In this document: positions 9,708 through 19,907 of the stretch, piece by piece
Layout of the letters: each line of letters opens with the position of its first letter
Position numbering within the stretch: the first letter of the stretch is position 1
NCBI GenBank assembly: GCA_945877365.1
Contig: CAMCRV010000001.1
Location: 1 to 64,000, forward strand
From: an uncultured Clostridia bacterium
GTDB lineage: Bacteria; Bacillota; Clostridia; Oscillospirales; Oscillospiraceae
Direction: 5' to 3'
DNA length: 64,000 nt
Notes under the pieces: model-generated
Database searches by the model: none
What the model was told of the DNA's origin: nothing
The model's input: only the letters and a program-made list of their open reading frames with translations
Position numbers and translations under genes: made by a program

Positions 9708-11417
9708 GTGGAAAATGACATCGTGATTTCATTTGAGGATTTCGGCTTTCAGTACACAGCTCAGGCCGAGCCTACGCTCCATAATATCAATCTGACTATC
9801 CGCCGGGGAGAAAAGGTTTTGATTGCAGGTCCCTCCGGATGCGGAAAATCCACGCTGGCTCACTGCATCAACGGTCTGATTCCCAACTCCTACCCGGGAA
9901 AAGCCACCGGAAAACTGACCATCGGCGGCAAGGATGCCCTCAAGCTGGATCTGTTTGGTCTGTCAAAGATGGTAGGCACCGTATTGCAGGATTCTGATGG
10001 GCAATTTATTGGACTGACGGTTGCCGAGGATATTGCTTTTGCACTGGAAAATGACTGTATTCCCACGCAGGAGCTTCATGAGGAAGTAAAGCGCATTGCA
10101 AAACTGGTGGATGTGGAAGCCGTTCTGCACCACGCACCCCATGAGATTTCCGGCGGTCAGAAGCAGCGGGTTGGACTGGGCGGCGTAATGGTCAATGAAG
10201 TGGATATTTTGCTCTTTGATGAACCCCTGGCCAACCTGGATCCTGCCACCGGAAAGGCTGCTATTGCCCTGATTGACGATATCCAGAAGCGTACCGGATG
10301 CGCCGTTATCATCATAGAGCATCGTCTGGAGGATGTTCTCTACCGCCCGGTGGATCGGGTGGTTGTGATGGGAGACGGGCGTATCCTGTATGACGGAGAT
10401 CCTGACACCATGCTCTGCACAGACCTTTTACAGCGCAGCGGAATCCGGGAGCCGCTGTATGTGACGGCACTGAAATATGCCGGCGTTACCATCACCCGGG
10501 AAATGCGCCCGTCCTACCTCCCGGAACTGGTGCTTTCCGAGGAACAGAAACTGCAGGTGCGCAGTTGGTTCTCTGCCCAGCCACAGCCGGAAAACACAGT
10601 CTCTCAGGAGGTTCTGCTGGAGGCAAAAGATCTGGACTTTACCTATGAGGGCGGTCATCATGCCCTTCGCGGGATATCGGCATCCATTCATAGGGGTGAG
10701 ATGCTCAGCATTGTCGGCACCAACGGCGCCGGAAAATCCACCTTCTCCAAGGTGGTCTGCGGCTTTGAAAAGGCACAGAAGGGCAGTCTGACCATGGGAG
10801 GAATTGACCTGAACACCCTGAGCATCAAAGAACGAGCCGACCACATCGGCTATGTGATGCAAAATCCCAACCAGATGATTTCCAAAACTCAGATTTTTGA
10901 CGAGGTGGCGCTGGGACTGCGCAACCGTGGTGTCAGTGAGGAGGAAATCCGCCCAAGGGTGGAGGAAACTCTGAAAATCTGCGGTCTGTATCCCTTCCGG
11001 AACTGGCCGGTTTCCGCCCTGAGCTATGGACAGAAGAAACGCGTTACCATCGCATCCATTCTGGTGCTGCGGCCTGAGATCATCCTTCTGGACGAGCCCA
11101 CAGCCGGCCAGGATCTGAAGCACTATACGGAAATTATGGACTTTCTCTCCCAGCTGAACCGGCAGGGAGTTACTGTGGTTTTGATCACCCACGATATGCA
11201 TCTGATGCTGGAATATACACCCAGGGCAATCGTATTCAATGCCGGAAAGGTCATCGCCGATAAGTCCGCTGCTGAGGTTCTCAACAGTCCGGAGATTGTG
11301 GAGGCAGCCCATCTGAAGGAGACATCCCTTTACCACCTTTCCATGGCCTGCGGCATCGAAAGTGCAGAAGAATTCACCCGGCGGTTCATCGCCCGGGATC
11401 GGGAGGTACGGAAATGA
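9708..11417 (+). CDS. ECF transporter ATPase, two fused ABC ATPase domains
   Basis: Two Walker A motifs (GPSGCGKST, GTNGAGKST), two signatures (ISGGQKQRV, LSYGQKKRV); GTG start with TAGGAGG RBS. Confidence 0.9.
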   Translation: MENDIVISFEDFGFQYTAQAEPTLHNINLTIRRGEKVLIAGPSGCGKSTLAHCINGLIPNSYPGKATGKLTIGGKDALKLDLFGLSKMVGTVLQDSDGQFIGLTVAEDIAFALENDCIPTQELHEEVKRIAKLVDVEAVLHHAPHEISGGQKQRVGLGGVMVNEVDILLFDEPLANLDPATGKAAIALIDDIQKRTGCAVIIIEHRLEDVLYRPVDRVVVMGDGRILYDGDPDTMLCTDLLQRSGIREPLYVTALKYAGVTITREMRPSYLPELVLSEEQKLQVRSWFSAQPQPENTVSQEVLLEAKDLDFTYEGGHHALRGISASIHRGEMLSIVGTNGAGKSTFSKVVCGFEKAQKGSLTMGGIDLNTLSIKERADHIGYVMQNPNQMISKTQIFDEVALGLRNRGVSEEEIRPRVEETLKICGLYPFRNWPVSALSYGQKKRVTIASILVLRPEIILLDEPTAGQDLKHYTEIMDFLSQLNRQGVTVVLITHDMHLMLEYTPRAIVFNAGKVIADKSAAEVLNSPEIVEAAHLKETSLYHLSMACGIESAEEFTRRFIARDREVRK

Positions 11418-12241
11418 TCAATCTGTTTAATTACATTGACCGTCTCTCCCCTATTCACCGTCTTACCGGTGCCTCCAAGCTGGTCTGCCTTGTGGCATGG
11501 AGCATCGCCGCCATGACCAGCTTCTATACGCCGCTGCTGGTGGCGCTGACCATTGCATCCTTTGCCCTGTTCCGGCTGGCAAGACTTCGGGTCAAGGACA
11601 TTTCCTTTATGCTGGGAATGATGGTGGTTTATATCCTGATGAATAATCTGCTGATTTTTCTGTTCAGCCCGGGGCACGGCGCGCAGATTTACGGAACGCA
11701 AACCGTTCTGTTCAAAATCGCCGGCCCCTACACAGTCACGGCAGAGCAGCTCTTTTACCATCTGAATGTCATTTTGAAAAATGCCTGTACGGTTCCCATT
11801 GTGCTGCTGTTTGTATGCACCACCAATCCTTCCGAGTTCGCGGCATCCCTGAACCGGATTGGTGTCAGCTACCGCATCAGCTATGCGGTAGCTCTGGCTC
11901 TTCGGTACATTCCGGATATTCAGCGGGAGTATCACGACATCGCTCTGGCGCAGCAGGCCAGAGGTACGGAAATGAGCAGCAAGGCCAGTCTGGTTCACCG
12001 GCTGAAGGCTGCCAGCGCTATCCTGATCCCTCTGATTCTGTCCTCCATGGAACGAATTGAGACCATCTCCAATGCCATGGAGCTTCGGGGCTTCGGAAAG
12101 AAGGACAAGCGCAGCTGGTACTCTGCCCGTAAGTTCAGCGCTATGGACTTCCTGGCAATGGGGGTCTGTATTTTGTTGGTTCTGGTCTCGCTGGGCTTAA
12201 CCATGGCAAATGGAAGCCGCTACTACAACCCCTTTATCTAA
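11414..12241 (+). CDS. ECF transporter T component (EcfT)
   Basis: Overlaps ATPase stop by 4 bp; EcfT-like AQQARGTEM and ELRGFG motifs. Confidence 0.88.
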   Translation: MINLFNYIDRLSPIHRLTGASKLVCLVAWSIAAMTSFYTPLLVALTIASFALFRLARLRVKDISFMLGMMVVYILMNNLLIFLFSPGHGAQIYGTQTVLFKIAGPYTVTAEQLFYHLNVILKNACTVPIVLLFVCTTNPSEFAASLNRIGVSYRISYAVALALRYIPDIQREYHDIALAQQARGTEMSSKASLVHRLKAASAILIPLILSSMERIETISNAMELRGFGKKDKRSWYSARKFSAMDFLAMGVCILLVLVSLGLTMANGSRYYNPFI

Positions 12242-12252
12242 GGAGAACAAAC

Positions 12253-13089
12253 TTGAAGCGGTTTAACAAGGTTTATCTGGAGATATCCAATATCTGCAAC
12301 CTGAAGTGTGCTTTCTGCCCCGGGACAAAGCGGCAGCCCCACGCCATGACAGAAGAAGCGTTTTCTTTCCTGCTGGAGCGGATAAAGCCCTATACGGATT
12401 ATGTGTATTTTCACCTGATGGGGGAACCGCTGTGCCATCCCCTGCTGGAACGGTTTTTACAGCTGGCCAATCAAAATGGACTGCGGGTGATCCTGACCAC
12501 CAATGGAACGCTGCTGGGTAAAAGCCAGCAGATGCTTCTGGATGCTCCGGGACTTCATAAAATCAACATTTCGCTCCATGCCTTTGAAGCCAACGATCTG
12601 CGGGTTCCCTTCGCAGAATATCTGGATGGATGTCTGCAATTTGGACAGGCTGCTGCCGGAAAAAAACTGGTGGTTTACCGTCTGTGGAACCGGGGCGGCG
12701 CGGATGAGCGAAATCAGCAGATTCTGGCTTCGCTCCACCTTGCTTTCCCGGGGGATTGGGCTTCTGTCCGGCAGGGCTACAGGCTGGCAGACAGGGTTTA
12801 TCTGGAATTCGGAGACAAGTTTGAATGGCCGGACTTGTCTGCCGACGAGGGAGATGAGCGGGTCTTCTGCTACGGACTGCGGGATCAGATCGGTATTCTG
12901 TGTGATGGGACAGTCGTTCCCTGCTGCCTGGATCATGAGGGAGATCTGGCGCTGGGCAACCTGTTTCGGGAAGATTTGGAGCAGATTCTCAATTCCCCAC
13001 GGGCTGTTGCCATTTACAACGGCTTTCAACGCCGAAAGGCCCCGGAGGAGCTGTGCCGAAAATGCGGCTATGCAAGACGATTTCAATAA
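12253..13089 (+). CDS. radical SAM/SPASM domain protein
   Basis: ISNICNLKCAFCPG (CxxxCxxC); C-terminal CDGTVVPCCLDHEGDLALGNL and CRKCG; TTG start with AGGAG RBS. Confidence 0.85.
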   Translation: MKRFNKVYLEISNICNLKCAFCPGTKRQPHAMTEEAFSFLLERIKPYTDYVYFHLMGEPLCHPLLERFLQLANQNGLRVILTTNGTLLGKSQQMLLDAPGLHKINISLHAFEANDLRVPFAEYLDGCLQFGQAAAGKKLVVYRLWNRGGADERNQQILASLHLAFPGDWASVRQGYRLADRVYLEFGDKFEWPDLSADEGDERVFCYGLRDQIGILCDGTVVPCCLDHEGDLALGNLFREDLEQILNSPRAVAIYNGFQRRKAPEELCRKCGYARRFQ

Positions 13090-13107
13090 AGTGGTTTGGA
13101 GAATGCT

Positions 13108-13752
13108 ATGACACAAAAAACGATTCTGTTTGATTTGGATGGCACCTTGACGGATTCCGGCGAGGGAATTATGAATTGTGCTGCTCTGGCGCTGGAGCAT
13201 TTCCATATCCCGGTCCCCAGCCGGGAGGAAATGCGGGTTTTTGTAGGCCCTCCCCTGGCCAGTACATTCCGATCCTTTGGTATCCCTGAGGAAAAGATTC
13301 CCGAAGCGGTAAAGGTCTTTCGCAGCCGGTATACCCCTGTTGGTATCTTTGAAAACACCCCGTATCCCGGCATCCGCAATCTTCTGGAGACGCTGAATCG
13401 GCAGGGGCATAAACTGTTTGTGGCGACCTCCAAGCCGGAGGAGATGGCAATCACAGTTCTGCGCCACTTTGATCTGGAGAAGTTCTTCACCGGAATCTGC
13501 GGAGCCGCCATGGATGAAAGCAGAACCAACAAGGAAGAAGTCATTGCCTATCTGCTGGAAAAGAACGGGACTGCTGACAATATGCTGATGATTGGCGACA
13601 CCGTGTTTGATGTGCTGGGTGCAGCCTCCCACGGGATTCCGACTATTGGGGTCTCCTGGGGCTATGGCGACCCGGAGGAAATGCGTAAGGCCGGGGCAAA
13701 AGCAGTTGTGTCTAATATGGAAGAATTATTGAGCATTATTGAAAAAGAGTAA
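13108..13752 (+). CDS. HAD-superfamily phosphatase (phosphoglycolate phosphatase-like)
   Basis: ILFDLDGTLTDSGEGI; MLMIGDTVFDVLGA; GVSWGYG. Confidence 0.88.
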   Translation: MTQKTILFDLDGTLTDSGEGIMNCAALALEHFHIPVPSREEMRVFVGPPLASTFRSFGIPEEKIPEAVKVFRSRYTPVGIFENTPYPGIRNLLETLNRQGHKLFVATSKPEEMAITVLRHFDLEKFFTGICGAAMDESRTNKEEVIAYLLEKNGTADNMLMIGDTVFDVLGAASHGIPTIGVSWGYGDPEEMRKAGAKAVVSNMEELLSIIEKE

Positions 13753-13755
13753 AAG

Positions 13756-13802
13756 ATACCGCCAGACAGCAGATGACTGACCTGCTTCTGGCGGTATTTT
13801 TT
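13756..13802. terminator. Convergent (bidirectional) terminator
   Basis: GATACCGCCAGA...TCTGGCGGTATTTTTT between convergent genes. Confidence 0.7.
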
Positions 13803-13811
13803 CGCAACGAA

Positions 13812-15233
13812 TCAGATGGTTTCGATCTTAATTGTGTTGGTGTTGCCGGTGCGCCCATTGATGGGGCCGCCGGTGAGAACCACATTGTCCCCCGGGTTCA
13901 GACTCAGGGCGGTTCTGGCGCTCTGCTTTGCGAAATGGAACATCACATCCATGGAGCTGACCTGCTCGGCAAGAACCGGCGTAACGCCCCAGCTCATGCC
14001 CAACTTCCGCCAGACATTTTTGTCCGTGGTCATGCCAACAATATCCACCGGGCAGCGGAACCGGCTGACCATACGGGCTGTTTTCCCGGAAACAGAGCAC
14101 ACCACGATTCCCTTGGCGTCCACATCCATGGCCATGGAGCAGGTTGCGTGGGAGATGGCATCCATGGTATTGCGAATCCGGAACTCATACTGGTGAAAAC
14201 GCTTGCGATAGTTGATCTGCTGCTCGGTGTACTCACAAATCTGCGCCATGTTTTTTACAGATTCCACAGGATACCGGCCGGCAGCAGACTCCCCGGAGAG
14301 CATCACAGCGGAGGTTCCATCATAGACGGCATTTGCCACATCGGAGATCTCCGCACGGGTGGGACGGGGATTCTGAATCATGGATTCCAGCATTTCCGTT
14401 GCCGTGATGACACGGACGCCCAGAACACGGCATTTGCTGATCAGTTCCTTCTGTACAGAGGGAACCTCCACAAAGGGAATCTCCACGCCCAGATCGCCCC
14501 GGGCAATCATAATGCCTTCTGTATGGGCGCAGATTTCCTCCACATTGTCAACACCGGCGCGGTTTTCGATTTTCGCAATCACTCCAATGTTCTGACCGCC
14601 GTGTTCGTTCAAAAAATTGCGGATATCCAAGGCATCCTGAGCCGTGGACACAAATGAGGCGGCAACAAAATCTACGCCGTTTTCGATACCGAAAAGCAGA
14701 TCTGCCTTATCCTGTTCCGAAAGGTACGGGCCGGACATGACTTTGTTGGGAAAGGACATACTCTTCCGGTCGCTGAGGACACCGCCCACAACCGTCCGGC
14801 ATACTGCGTTGCAGCCCTCCAGCTTTTCTACCTCGAAAATCACCATGCCGTTATTCACCAGAATCCGGTCGCCAACAGACAGATCGTTGATCAGGCCCTT
14901 GTAATTTACAGAAACCCGGGTGGCATCTCCCGAAACCTCCTCCGTGGTAAAAGTGAAGATATCCCCGGTCTTTACCTCTACCTTTCCGGTTTCAAAGGTT
15001 TTGATTCGATATTCCGGGCCCTTGGTATCCAGCAGTATGGCAACAGGAAGATTCAGCTTTTCCCGAACCTTTTTCACAAGCTCCAGCTTTTTCTTCTGTT
15101 CCTCATGGGTGCCATGGGAGAAATTCAGGCGAGCTACATTCATGCCGGCCAGACACATCCGGGTCAGGGTTTCCTCATCCTGACAGGCGGGGCCAATGGT
15201 GCAGATAATTTTTGTTTTGCGCATTTGTATCAA
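13812..15233 (-). CDS. pyk: pyruvate kinase
   Basis: MRKTKIICTIGPACQDEETL..., GMNVARLNFSHG, IMIARGDLGVEIP, TATEMLESMIQNPRPTRAEISDVANAV. Confidence 0.97.
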   Translation of the reverse strand: MIQMRKTKIICTIGPACQDEETLTRMCLAGMNVARLNFSHGTHEEQKKKLELVKKVREKLNLPVAILLDTKGPEYRIKTFETGKVEVKTGDIFTFTTEEVSGDATRVSVNYKGLINDLSVGDRILVNNGMVIFEVEKLEGCNAVCRTVVGGVLSDRKSMSFPNKVMSGPYLSEQDKADLLFGIENGVDFVAASFVSTAQDALDIRNFLNEHGGQNIGVIAKIENRAGVDNVEEICAHTEGIMIARGDLGVEIPFVEVPSVQKELISKCRVLGVRVITATEMLESMIQNPRPTRAEISDVANAVYDGTSAVMLSGESAAGRYPVESVKNMAQICEYTEQQINYRKRFHQYEFRIRNTMDAISHATCSMAMDVDAKGIVVCSVSGKTARMVSRFRCPVDIVGMTTDKNVWRKLGMSWGVTPVLAEQVSSMDVMFHFAKQSARTALSLNPGDNVVLTGGPINGRTGNTNTIKIETI

Positions 15234-15287
15234 ATCCTCCTTTTCGGATATCTTACCATACCGATATCAGACCGTCAACTGAAACGG

Positions 15288-17093
15288 TTAAAAAAGAAAT
15301 CCTACATTGTATGTTTGCAGCCAGAACTCCAGCTGCAGGAAGAATGCCATGGTTTGGGGTTTTCCCATCAGCTGTCCATACCATGGCCAGCTGGATTCCT
15401 GACTCAAATATTTTTGCAGGGCATCCCGGCGCACCATGTGAAATAGTTTTGCATTTTTCTCTGCGAGCAAAGCATCCATTCGGCTGCTGATCAGGCGGCT
15501 GTATTCCGGGTCCCAGGTTTTGGGATAGGGACTTTTCTTTCGCATACGGATACGCTCCGGAAGTATACCATGGACGGCCTCCCGCAGTAATCCCTTTTCC
15601 CTGCCCTGATAGTCTTTATACTCCCATGGAATTCCGTACAGGTATTCGGCAATCCGGCGGTCGCAGAAGGGAACTCTCACCTCCAAACCGGAGTACATAC
15701 TCATTCTGTCCTTGCGATCCAGCAAAGTCTGCATGAACCAGCGGAAATTCAGATTCATCATTTCCTTCATGCGGCGCTCCAACGGATCAGTTCCCGGAAG
15801 GATATCACTGTTTTTGCAGGTGTCTGCATAGGCATCCTTCACCAGTGTGATCCCCTCTGATTGCAGCTCTGGCATCAGAAGGCGGCATCTGTCTGTGGTG
15901 TTTTGTGCCCAGGGGAATCCCTCCACTGCCCGAACCTCCGGATCCCGGTACCAGGGATATCCCCCGAATATTTCATCTGCACATTCCCCGGACAGGGCAA
16001 CCTTGCAGGTTTTTCGGATCTCCCGGCAGAAGGCCAGCAGGGAAAAATCCACATCTGCCATACCCGGCAGATCTCTGGCAACGGTGGCATCCTCCAGGGT
16101 ATCCACCAGATTCTCCGGAGTGAGCGTAGTTTGATGGTGGTTCGCGTGCAGAAAATCCACCATATTTTGTATATAGCTTTCATCGGAATTCGGTTGGAAT
16201 TTGGTAGGAGAGAAATACAGCTCATTGTTCTGGTAGCCAACAGAGAAGGTGTGAAGAGGCTCCTTCTGATGGGATGCACAGACTGCGCTGATAATGCTGG
16301 AATCCAGTCCGCCGGAGAGAAATGTACCGATAGGTACATCTGAAACCATCTGCCGGCGAATGGCATCTGTGACCAGATATCGAACCTGTTCCGCAGTTTC
16401 TGCAAAGGATTCTCTGTGTTCTCTGTCGGTCAAATGCCAGTAACGCTCCGGCATCCAGCGACCCTTTTCCCAAATCCCACACCAGCCCGGCTCCAATTCC
16501 TGTATACCATGGAATACACCGGAACCGGGAAGACGCCCCGGCCCCAGCATAACCAGCTGTCCGACACCTGAAGCATCCAGTTGCGCAGGTACCCCGTAGG
16601 CAAGAATGGTTTTGATTTCAGAGGCAAACAGCAATCCGTTCTGATACCTGCAGAAGAAAAGCGGCTTCACGCCCATGGTGTCCCGCGCAAGGAACAGACG
16701 CTGTGCAGCTTCTTCCCAGACGGCAAAGGCAAAAATACCATTCAGCTTATCCAGACAGCTTTTTCCCCACTGGGCATAGCTGTGGAGCAGTACCTCTGTA
16801 TCAGAATGGCTCCGAAAACGGTGTCCCAGATTTTGCAGATCGCGACGAAGCTCATCTGTGTTATAAAGCTCTCCATTGTAAACAAGAACATAGTGATCTC
16901 CTGCCCAGTTCAGCTCCATGGGCTGCCCCCCGCCCTGTAGATCCACAATAGCCAAGCGCCTGTGCAGCAGGCAGCAGTCGCCTTTCTGATAGATTCCCTC
17001 CCCATCCGGCCCACGGCGCTCCATGGTTTTCAGCATTTTTTTCCTGACTTCCTCACCAACCGGCAAATTCAGCACACCACAAATGGCACACAT
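15288..17093 (-). CDS. asnB: asparagine synthase (glutamine-hydrolysing)
   Basis: MCAICGVLN N-terminal Cys amidotransferase; FLSGGLDSSIISA; SGECADEIFGGYPWY. Confidence 0.96.
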   Translation of the reverse strand: MCAICGVLNLPVGEEVRKKMLKTMERRGPDGEGIYQKGDCCLLHRRLAIVDLQGGGQPMELNWAGDHYVLVYNGELYNTDELRRDLQNLGHRFRSHSDTEVLLHSYAQWGKSCLDKLNGIFAFAVWEEAAQRLFLARDTMGVKPLFFCRYQNGLLFASEIKTILAYGVPAQLDASGVGQLVMLGPGRLPGSGVFHGIQELEPGWCGIWEKGRWMPERYWHLTDREHRESFAETAEQVRYLVTDAIRRQMVSDVPIGTFLSGGLDSSIISAVCASHQKEPLHTFSVGYQNNELYFSPTKFQPNSDESYIQNMVDFLHANHHQTTLTPENLVDTLEDATVARDLPGMADVDFSLLAFCREIRKTCKVALSGECADEIFGGYPWYRDPEVRAVEGFPWAQNTTDRCRLLMPELQSEGITLVKDAYADTCKNSDILPGTDPLERRMKEMMNLNFRWFMQTLLDRKDRMSMYSGLEVRVPFCDRRIAEYLYGIPWEYKDYQGREKGLLREAVHGILPERIRMRKKSPYPKTWDPEYSRLISSRMDALLAEKNAKLFHMVRRDALQKYLSQESSWPWYGQLMGKPQTMAFFLQLEFWLQTYNVGFLF

Positions 17094-17191
17094 GAACCAT
17101 CCCTCCCCTTCTACTCCCCTATTCTATGCAAATTCCGGGATATTGTGAATGATTCCTGAAAAAAGAGGTAAACTAGCTTCGGTGATGTAGA

Positions 17192-17620
17192 ATGAAAACC
17201 AGTAAAGAGATCCTCTCCTCTGTATTGAAAACCACCCAGATGGGACAGGTGGGGATTCGCAGTGTACTGGATGCCAGTATGCGCCCGGGTCTGAGAAAGG
17301 CGCTGGAATCTCAGCTGCAGGAATATGATTCCATTGAAACGGAAGCCCACGCCATTGCCTTCCAGCGCGGCTGGGAGGTCAAGGAATTGGACCCTGGGGT
17401 TCGGTTCTTTTCAGATATGATGACACGGGTGAAGCTGAACCGCCGGAATACAGATTCCAAAATTGCGGACATGATGATTCAGGGCAACACCAAGGGAATG
17501 ATCAAGGGGCTGAAAAACATTCACCAGTTCCCGGATCAGGATGATCAGGTGAGCACCCTGTCCCAAAAGCTGCTGGACTGCGAAACGGCAAACATCCGAC
17601 AGATGCAGACATTCCTCTAG
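17192..17620 (+). CDS. conserved hypothetical, predicted helical (ferritin-like-sized) protein
   Basis: 142-aa ORF followed by terminator; no shadowing gene. Confidence 0.7.
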   Translation: MKTSKEILSSVLKTTQMGQVGIRSVLDASMRPGLRKALESQLQEYDSIETEAHAIAFQRGWEVKELDPGVRFFSDMMTRVKLNRRNTDSKIADMMIQGNTKGMIKGLKNIHQFPDQDDQVSTLSQKLLDCETANIRQMQTFL

Positions 17621-17648
17621 GGCGGCATTTCTGCCGCCCCTTTTTTCA
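17621..17648 (+). terminator. Rho-independent terminator
   Basis: GGGCGGCATTTCTGCCGCCCCTTTTTTC. Confidence 0.85.
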
Positions 17649-17698
17649 CCAGATTCCCGAAAGCTGCATAGACTGAAAAGAAGATCAGGAAAGGAGCG

Positions 17699-18085
17699 AT
17701 GTGCTTGTCAGCTACCGGCTATATTCAGGTTCGCGCATACGAGAGCAATGCTCAGATACCTATTGAGGATGTGGCTATCACCATAACTGCAACCGATGGA
17801 ACGGCCATTGCCATGCGAGTTACAGACCGAAACGGAAAAATACGCCCGATTCCCATTCCCGTTCCGGATAAATCAGAGAGTCTCTCCCCCAATCCGCCGG
17901 AAAGACCATATACCGTGGTGAATCTCTACGCCAGAAAAAATGGATATGAACAGATTGAATCCGAAAATCTTCAGGTATTTGCAGATACCACCACGAATCA
18001 GAACCTTCTGATGATTCCGCTGGCTGAATTTCCGGAGCAGTGGGGACGGACGGAAATCTTTAACACACCCCCTCAGAATCTCTAG
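17699..18085 (+). CDS. carboxypeptidase-regulatory/prealbumin-like domain protein, spore-cortex-lytic cluster
   Basis: GYIQVRAYESNAQIPIEDVAITITATDGTAIAMRVTDRNGKI; immediately upstream of PG-binding genes; AAGGAG RBS. Confidence 0.65.
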   Translation: MCLSATGYIQVRAYESNAQIPIEDVAITITATDGTAIAMRVTDRNGKIRPIPIPVPDKSESLSPNPPERPYTVVNLYARKNGYEQIESENLQVFADTTTNQNLLMIPLAEFPEQWGRTEIFNTPPQNL

Positions 18086-18093
18086 GAGGCGTT

Positions 18094-19320
18094 ATGGCAA
18101 CAGTAATTCCCTACATACCGCAGCAGATTACCGTCCATTTGGGTGCGCCGAACTCTGACGCTCCCAATGTGACTGTCAGTTTTCCGGACTATGTGAAAAA
18201 TGTTGCATCCAGTGAAATTTACCCAACCTGGGGAGAAAGTGCACTGCGGGCCAATATTCTGGCCATTGTATCCTTTGCGTTGAATCGGGTTTATACGGAG
18301 TATTATCGCAGCCGGGGATACGACTACGATATTACAAACTCCACGGCTTACGATCAGTTTTTTGTGAACGGAAGAAGCATTTTTGAAAATATATCCCAGC
18401 TGGTAGATGAGCTCTTCAATGACTATCTCCGGCGGCCCGGGTTCGTGGAGCCGCTGGCGGCAAAATTCTGCAACGGAACCACGGCAACCTGTGAGGGGCT
18501 CAGTCAGTGGGGCAGCGAGTACCTCTCCCAGCAGGGCTATAATTCCGTACAAATTCTGCGAAGCTATTATGGCGATGTGGAAATTGTGGAGAATGCCCCC
18601 ATCCGGGGAATTACCAGCTCCTATCCCGGCATTCCTCTTCGACGGGGGTTTTCGGGGCCAAGTGTAGTCACCATTCAGGTGGAATTAAACAGGATTTCTC
18701 AGAATTATCCGGCTATCCCCAAAATATCCTCCGTGGACGGGATCTTCGGCGCCCAAACCGAGGCCGCAGTTCGGAAATTTCAGGAGATCTTCAATCTGAC
18801 ACCTGACGGAATTGTGGGCAGCGCCACCTGGAATGCGCTTGTACGGATTTATGTTGCAGTCACTTCCCTGGCGGAGCTGCGAAGCCAGGGACAGCGGTTT
18901 TACGCCAGCTCCTGGGCACTGTCCAACCCCATTGAACAGGGCGACCGGGGCATCAAGGTGGAGCATCTGCAATATATGCTTTCGGTTCTGTCAGCCTATA
19001 TTCCGGAAATTCCGCCGTTGGCTATCGATGGGATTTTTGGCAATGACACCCGAAACGCTGTTCTGGCAGCCCAGCGCAGGTTTGGCCTGCCCCAGACAGG
19101 TATTGTGAACTTCGATACCTGGGAGGAGATCTATGACCAGTTCTCCGGAATCGAAACCACGGCTTGGCGTAATCCGGAGAATTTCCCGTACACTTCTGCC
19201 GTAATCAGTGGATCTGCTCCCAGAACCAGATATAATCGTTCCACAACCCTTACGCACTATCCGGGGGATGCCCTCAGCTCCGGAAATCAGGATCCCGTCA
19301 GTCAGGAGGTGATTCGATGA
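18094..19320 (+). CDS. SpoIID-like N-terminal domain fused to two peptidoglycan-binding domains
   Basis: ALRANILAIVSFALNRVYTEYYRSRGYDYDI...GLSQWGSEYLSQQGYNSVQILRSYYG; two PG_binding_1 repeats (VDGIFGAQTEAAVRKFQ; IDGIFGNDTRNAVLAAQ). Confidence 0.8.
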   Translation: MATVIPYIPQQITVHLGAPNSDAPNVTVSFPDYVKNVASSEIYPTWGESALRANILAIVSFALNRVYTEYYRSRGYDYDITNSTAYDQFFVNGRSIFENISQLVDELFNDYLRRPGFVEPLAAKFCNGTTATCEGLSQWGSEYLSQQGYNSVQILRSYYGDVEIVENAPIRGITSSYPGIPLRRGFSGPSVVTIQVELNRISQNYPAIPKISSVDGIFGAQTEAAVRKFQEIFNLTPDGIVGSATWNALVRIYVAVTSLAELRSQGQRFYASSWALSNPIEQGDRGIKVEHLQYMLSVLSAYIPEIPPLAIDGIFGNDTRNAVLAAQRRFGLPQTGIVNFDTWEEIYDQFSGIETTAWRNPENFPYTSAVISGSAPRTRYNRSTTLTHYPGDALSSGNQDPVSQEVIR

Positions 19321-19850
19321 GACCTGTGGAATCCTTTGTCGGTCAGCCAATCCGCAGCCTTCAAACCATGCTGCGGGTTATTGCTCAGCACGATCCGGCA
19401 CATCCGGACATCATTCCCGATGGCATCTACGGCCCGGAGACCGTGGCTGCGGTTTCTGCATTCCAGCAGCTTCATGCGCTGCCGGTTACCGGAATTACCG
19501 ATCAGAACACCTGGGAGGCAATCGTAGAAATCTACCATCCTGCGCATGTGAATATCGTTGCAGCCTATCCGCTGGAGATTGTGCTGAATCCCGGCCAGAT
19601 CATCCGCAAGGGCGAGCGAAACTGCCACCTTTACCTTGTGCAGGGAATGCTGACCACACTGGCGGAGATTTATCACAGCGTATCCCAGCCGACAATGTCC
19701 GGACTTCTGGATGAGGCTACCACAGAATCAATTGCGTCCTTTCAGCTGCTCTCCGGGCTGCCAATGACAGGACATCTGGATAAACACACATGGAAACACC
19801 TGGTGCTGCAGTATCCTCTGGCTGCAGGACTACAGTCTGTGCCGGACTAA
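19317..19850 (+). CDS. peptidoglycan-binding domain protein (two PG_binding_1 units)
   Basis: IPDGIYGPETVAAVSAFQQLHALPVTGITDQNTWEAI; SGLLDEATTESIASFQLLSGLPMTGHLDKHTW; overlaps preceding stop. Confidence 0.8.
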   Translation: MRPVESFVGQPIRSLQTMLRVIAQHDPAHPDIIPDGIYGPETVAAVSAFQQLHALPVTGITDQNTWEAIVEIYHPAHVNIVAAYPLEIVLNPGQIIRKGERNCHLYLVQGMLTTLAEIYHSVSQPTMSGLLDEATTESIASFQLLSGLPMTGHLDKHTWKHLVLQYPLAAGLQSVPD

Positions 19851-19907
19851 AGTCGGTGCATTGTGTGTATACTACAGTGAGTTCTAATACGCTCGGAGGA
19901 ATTGCCC

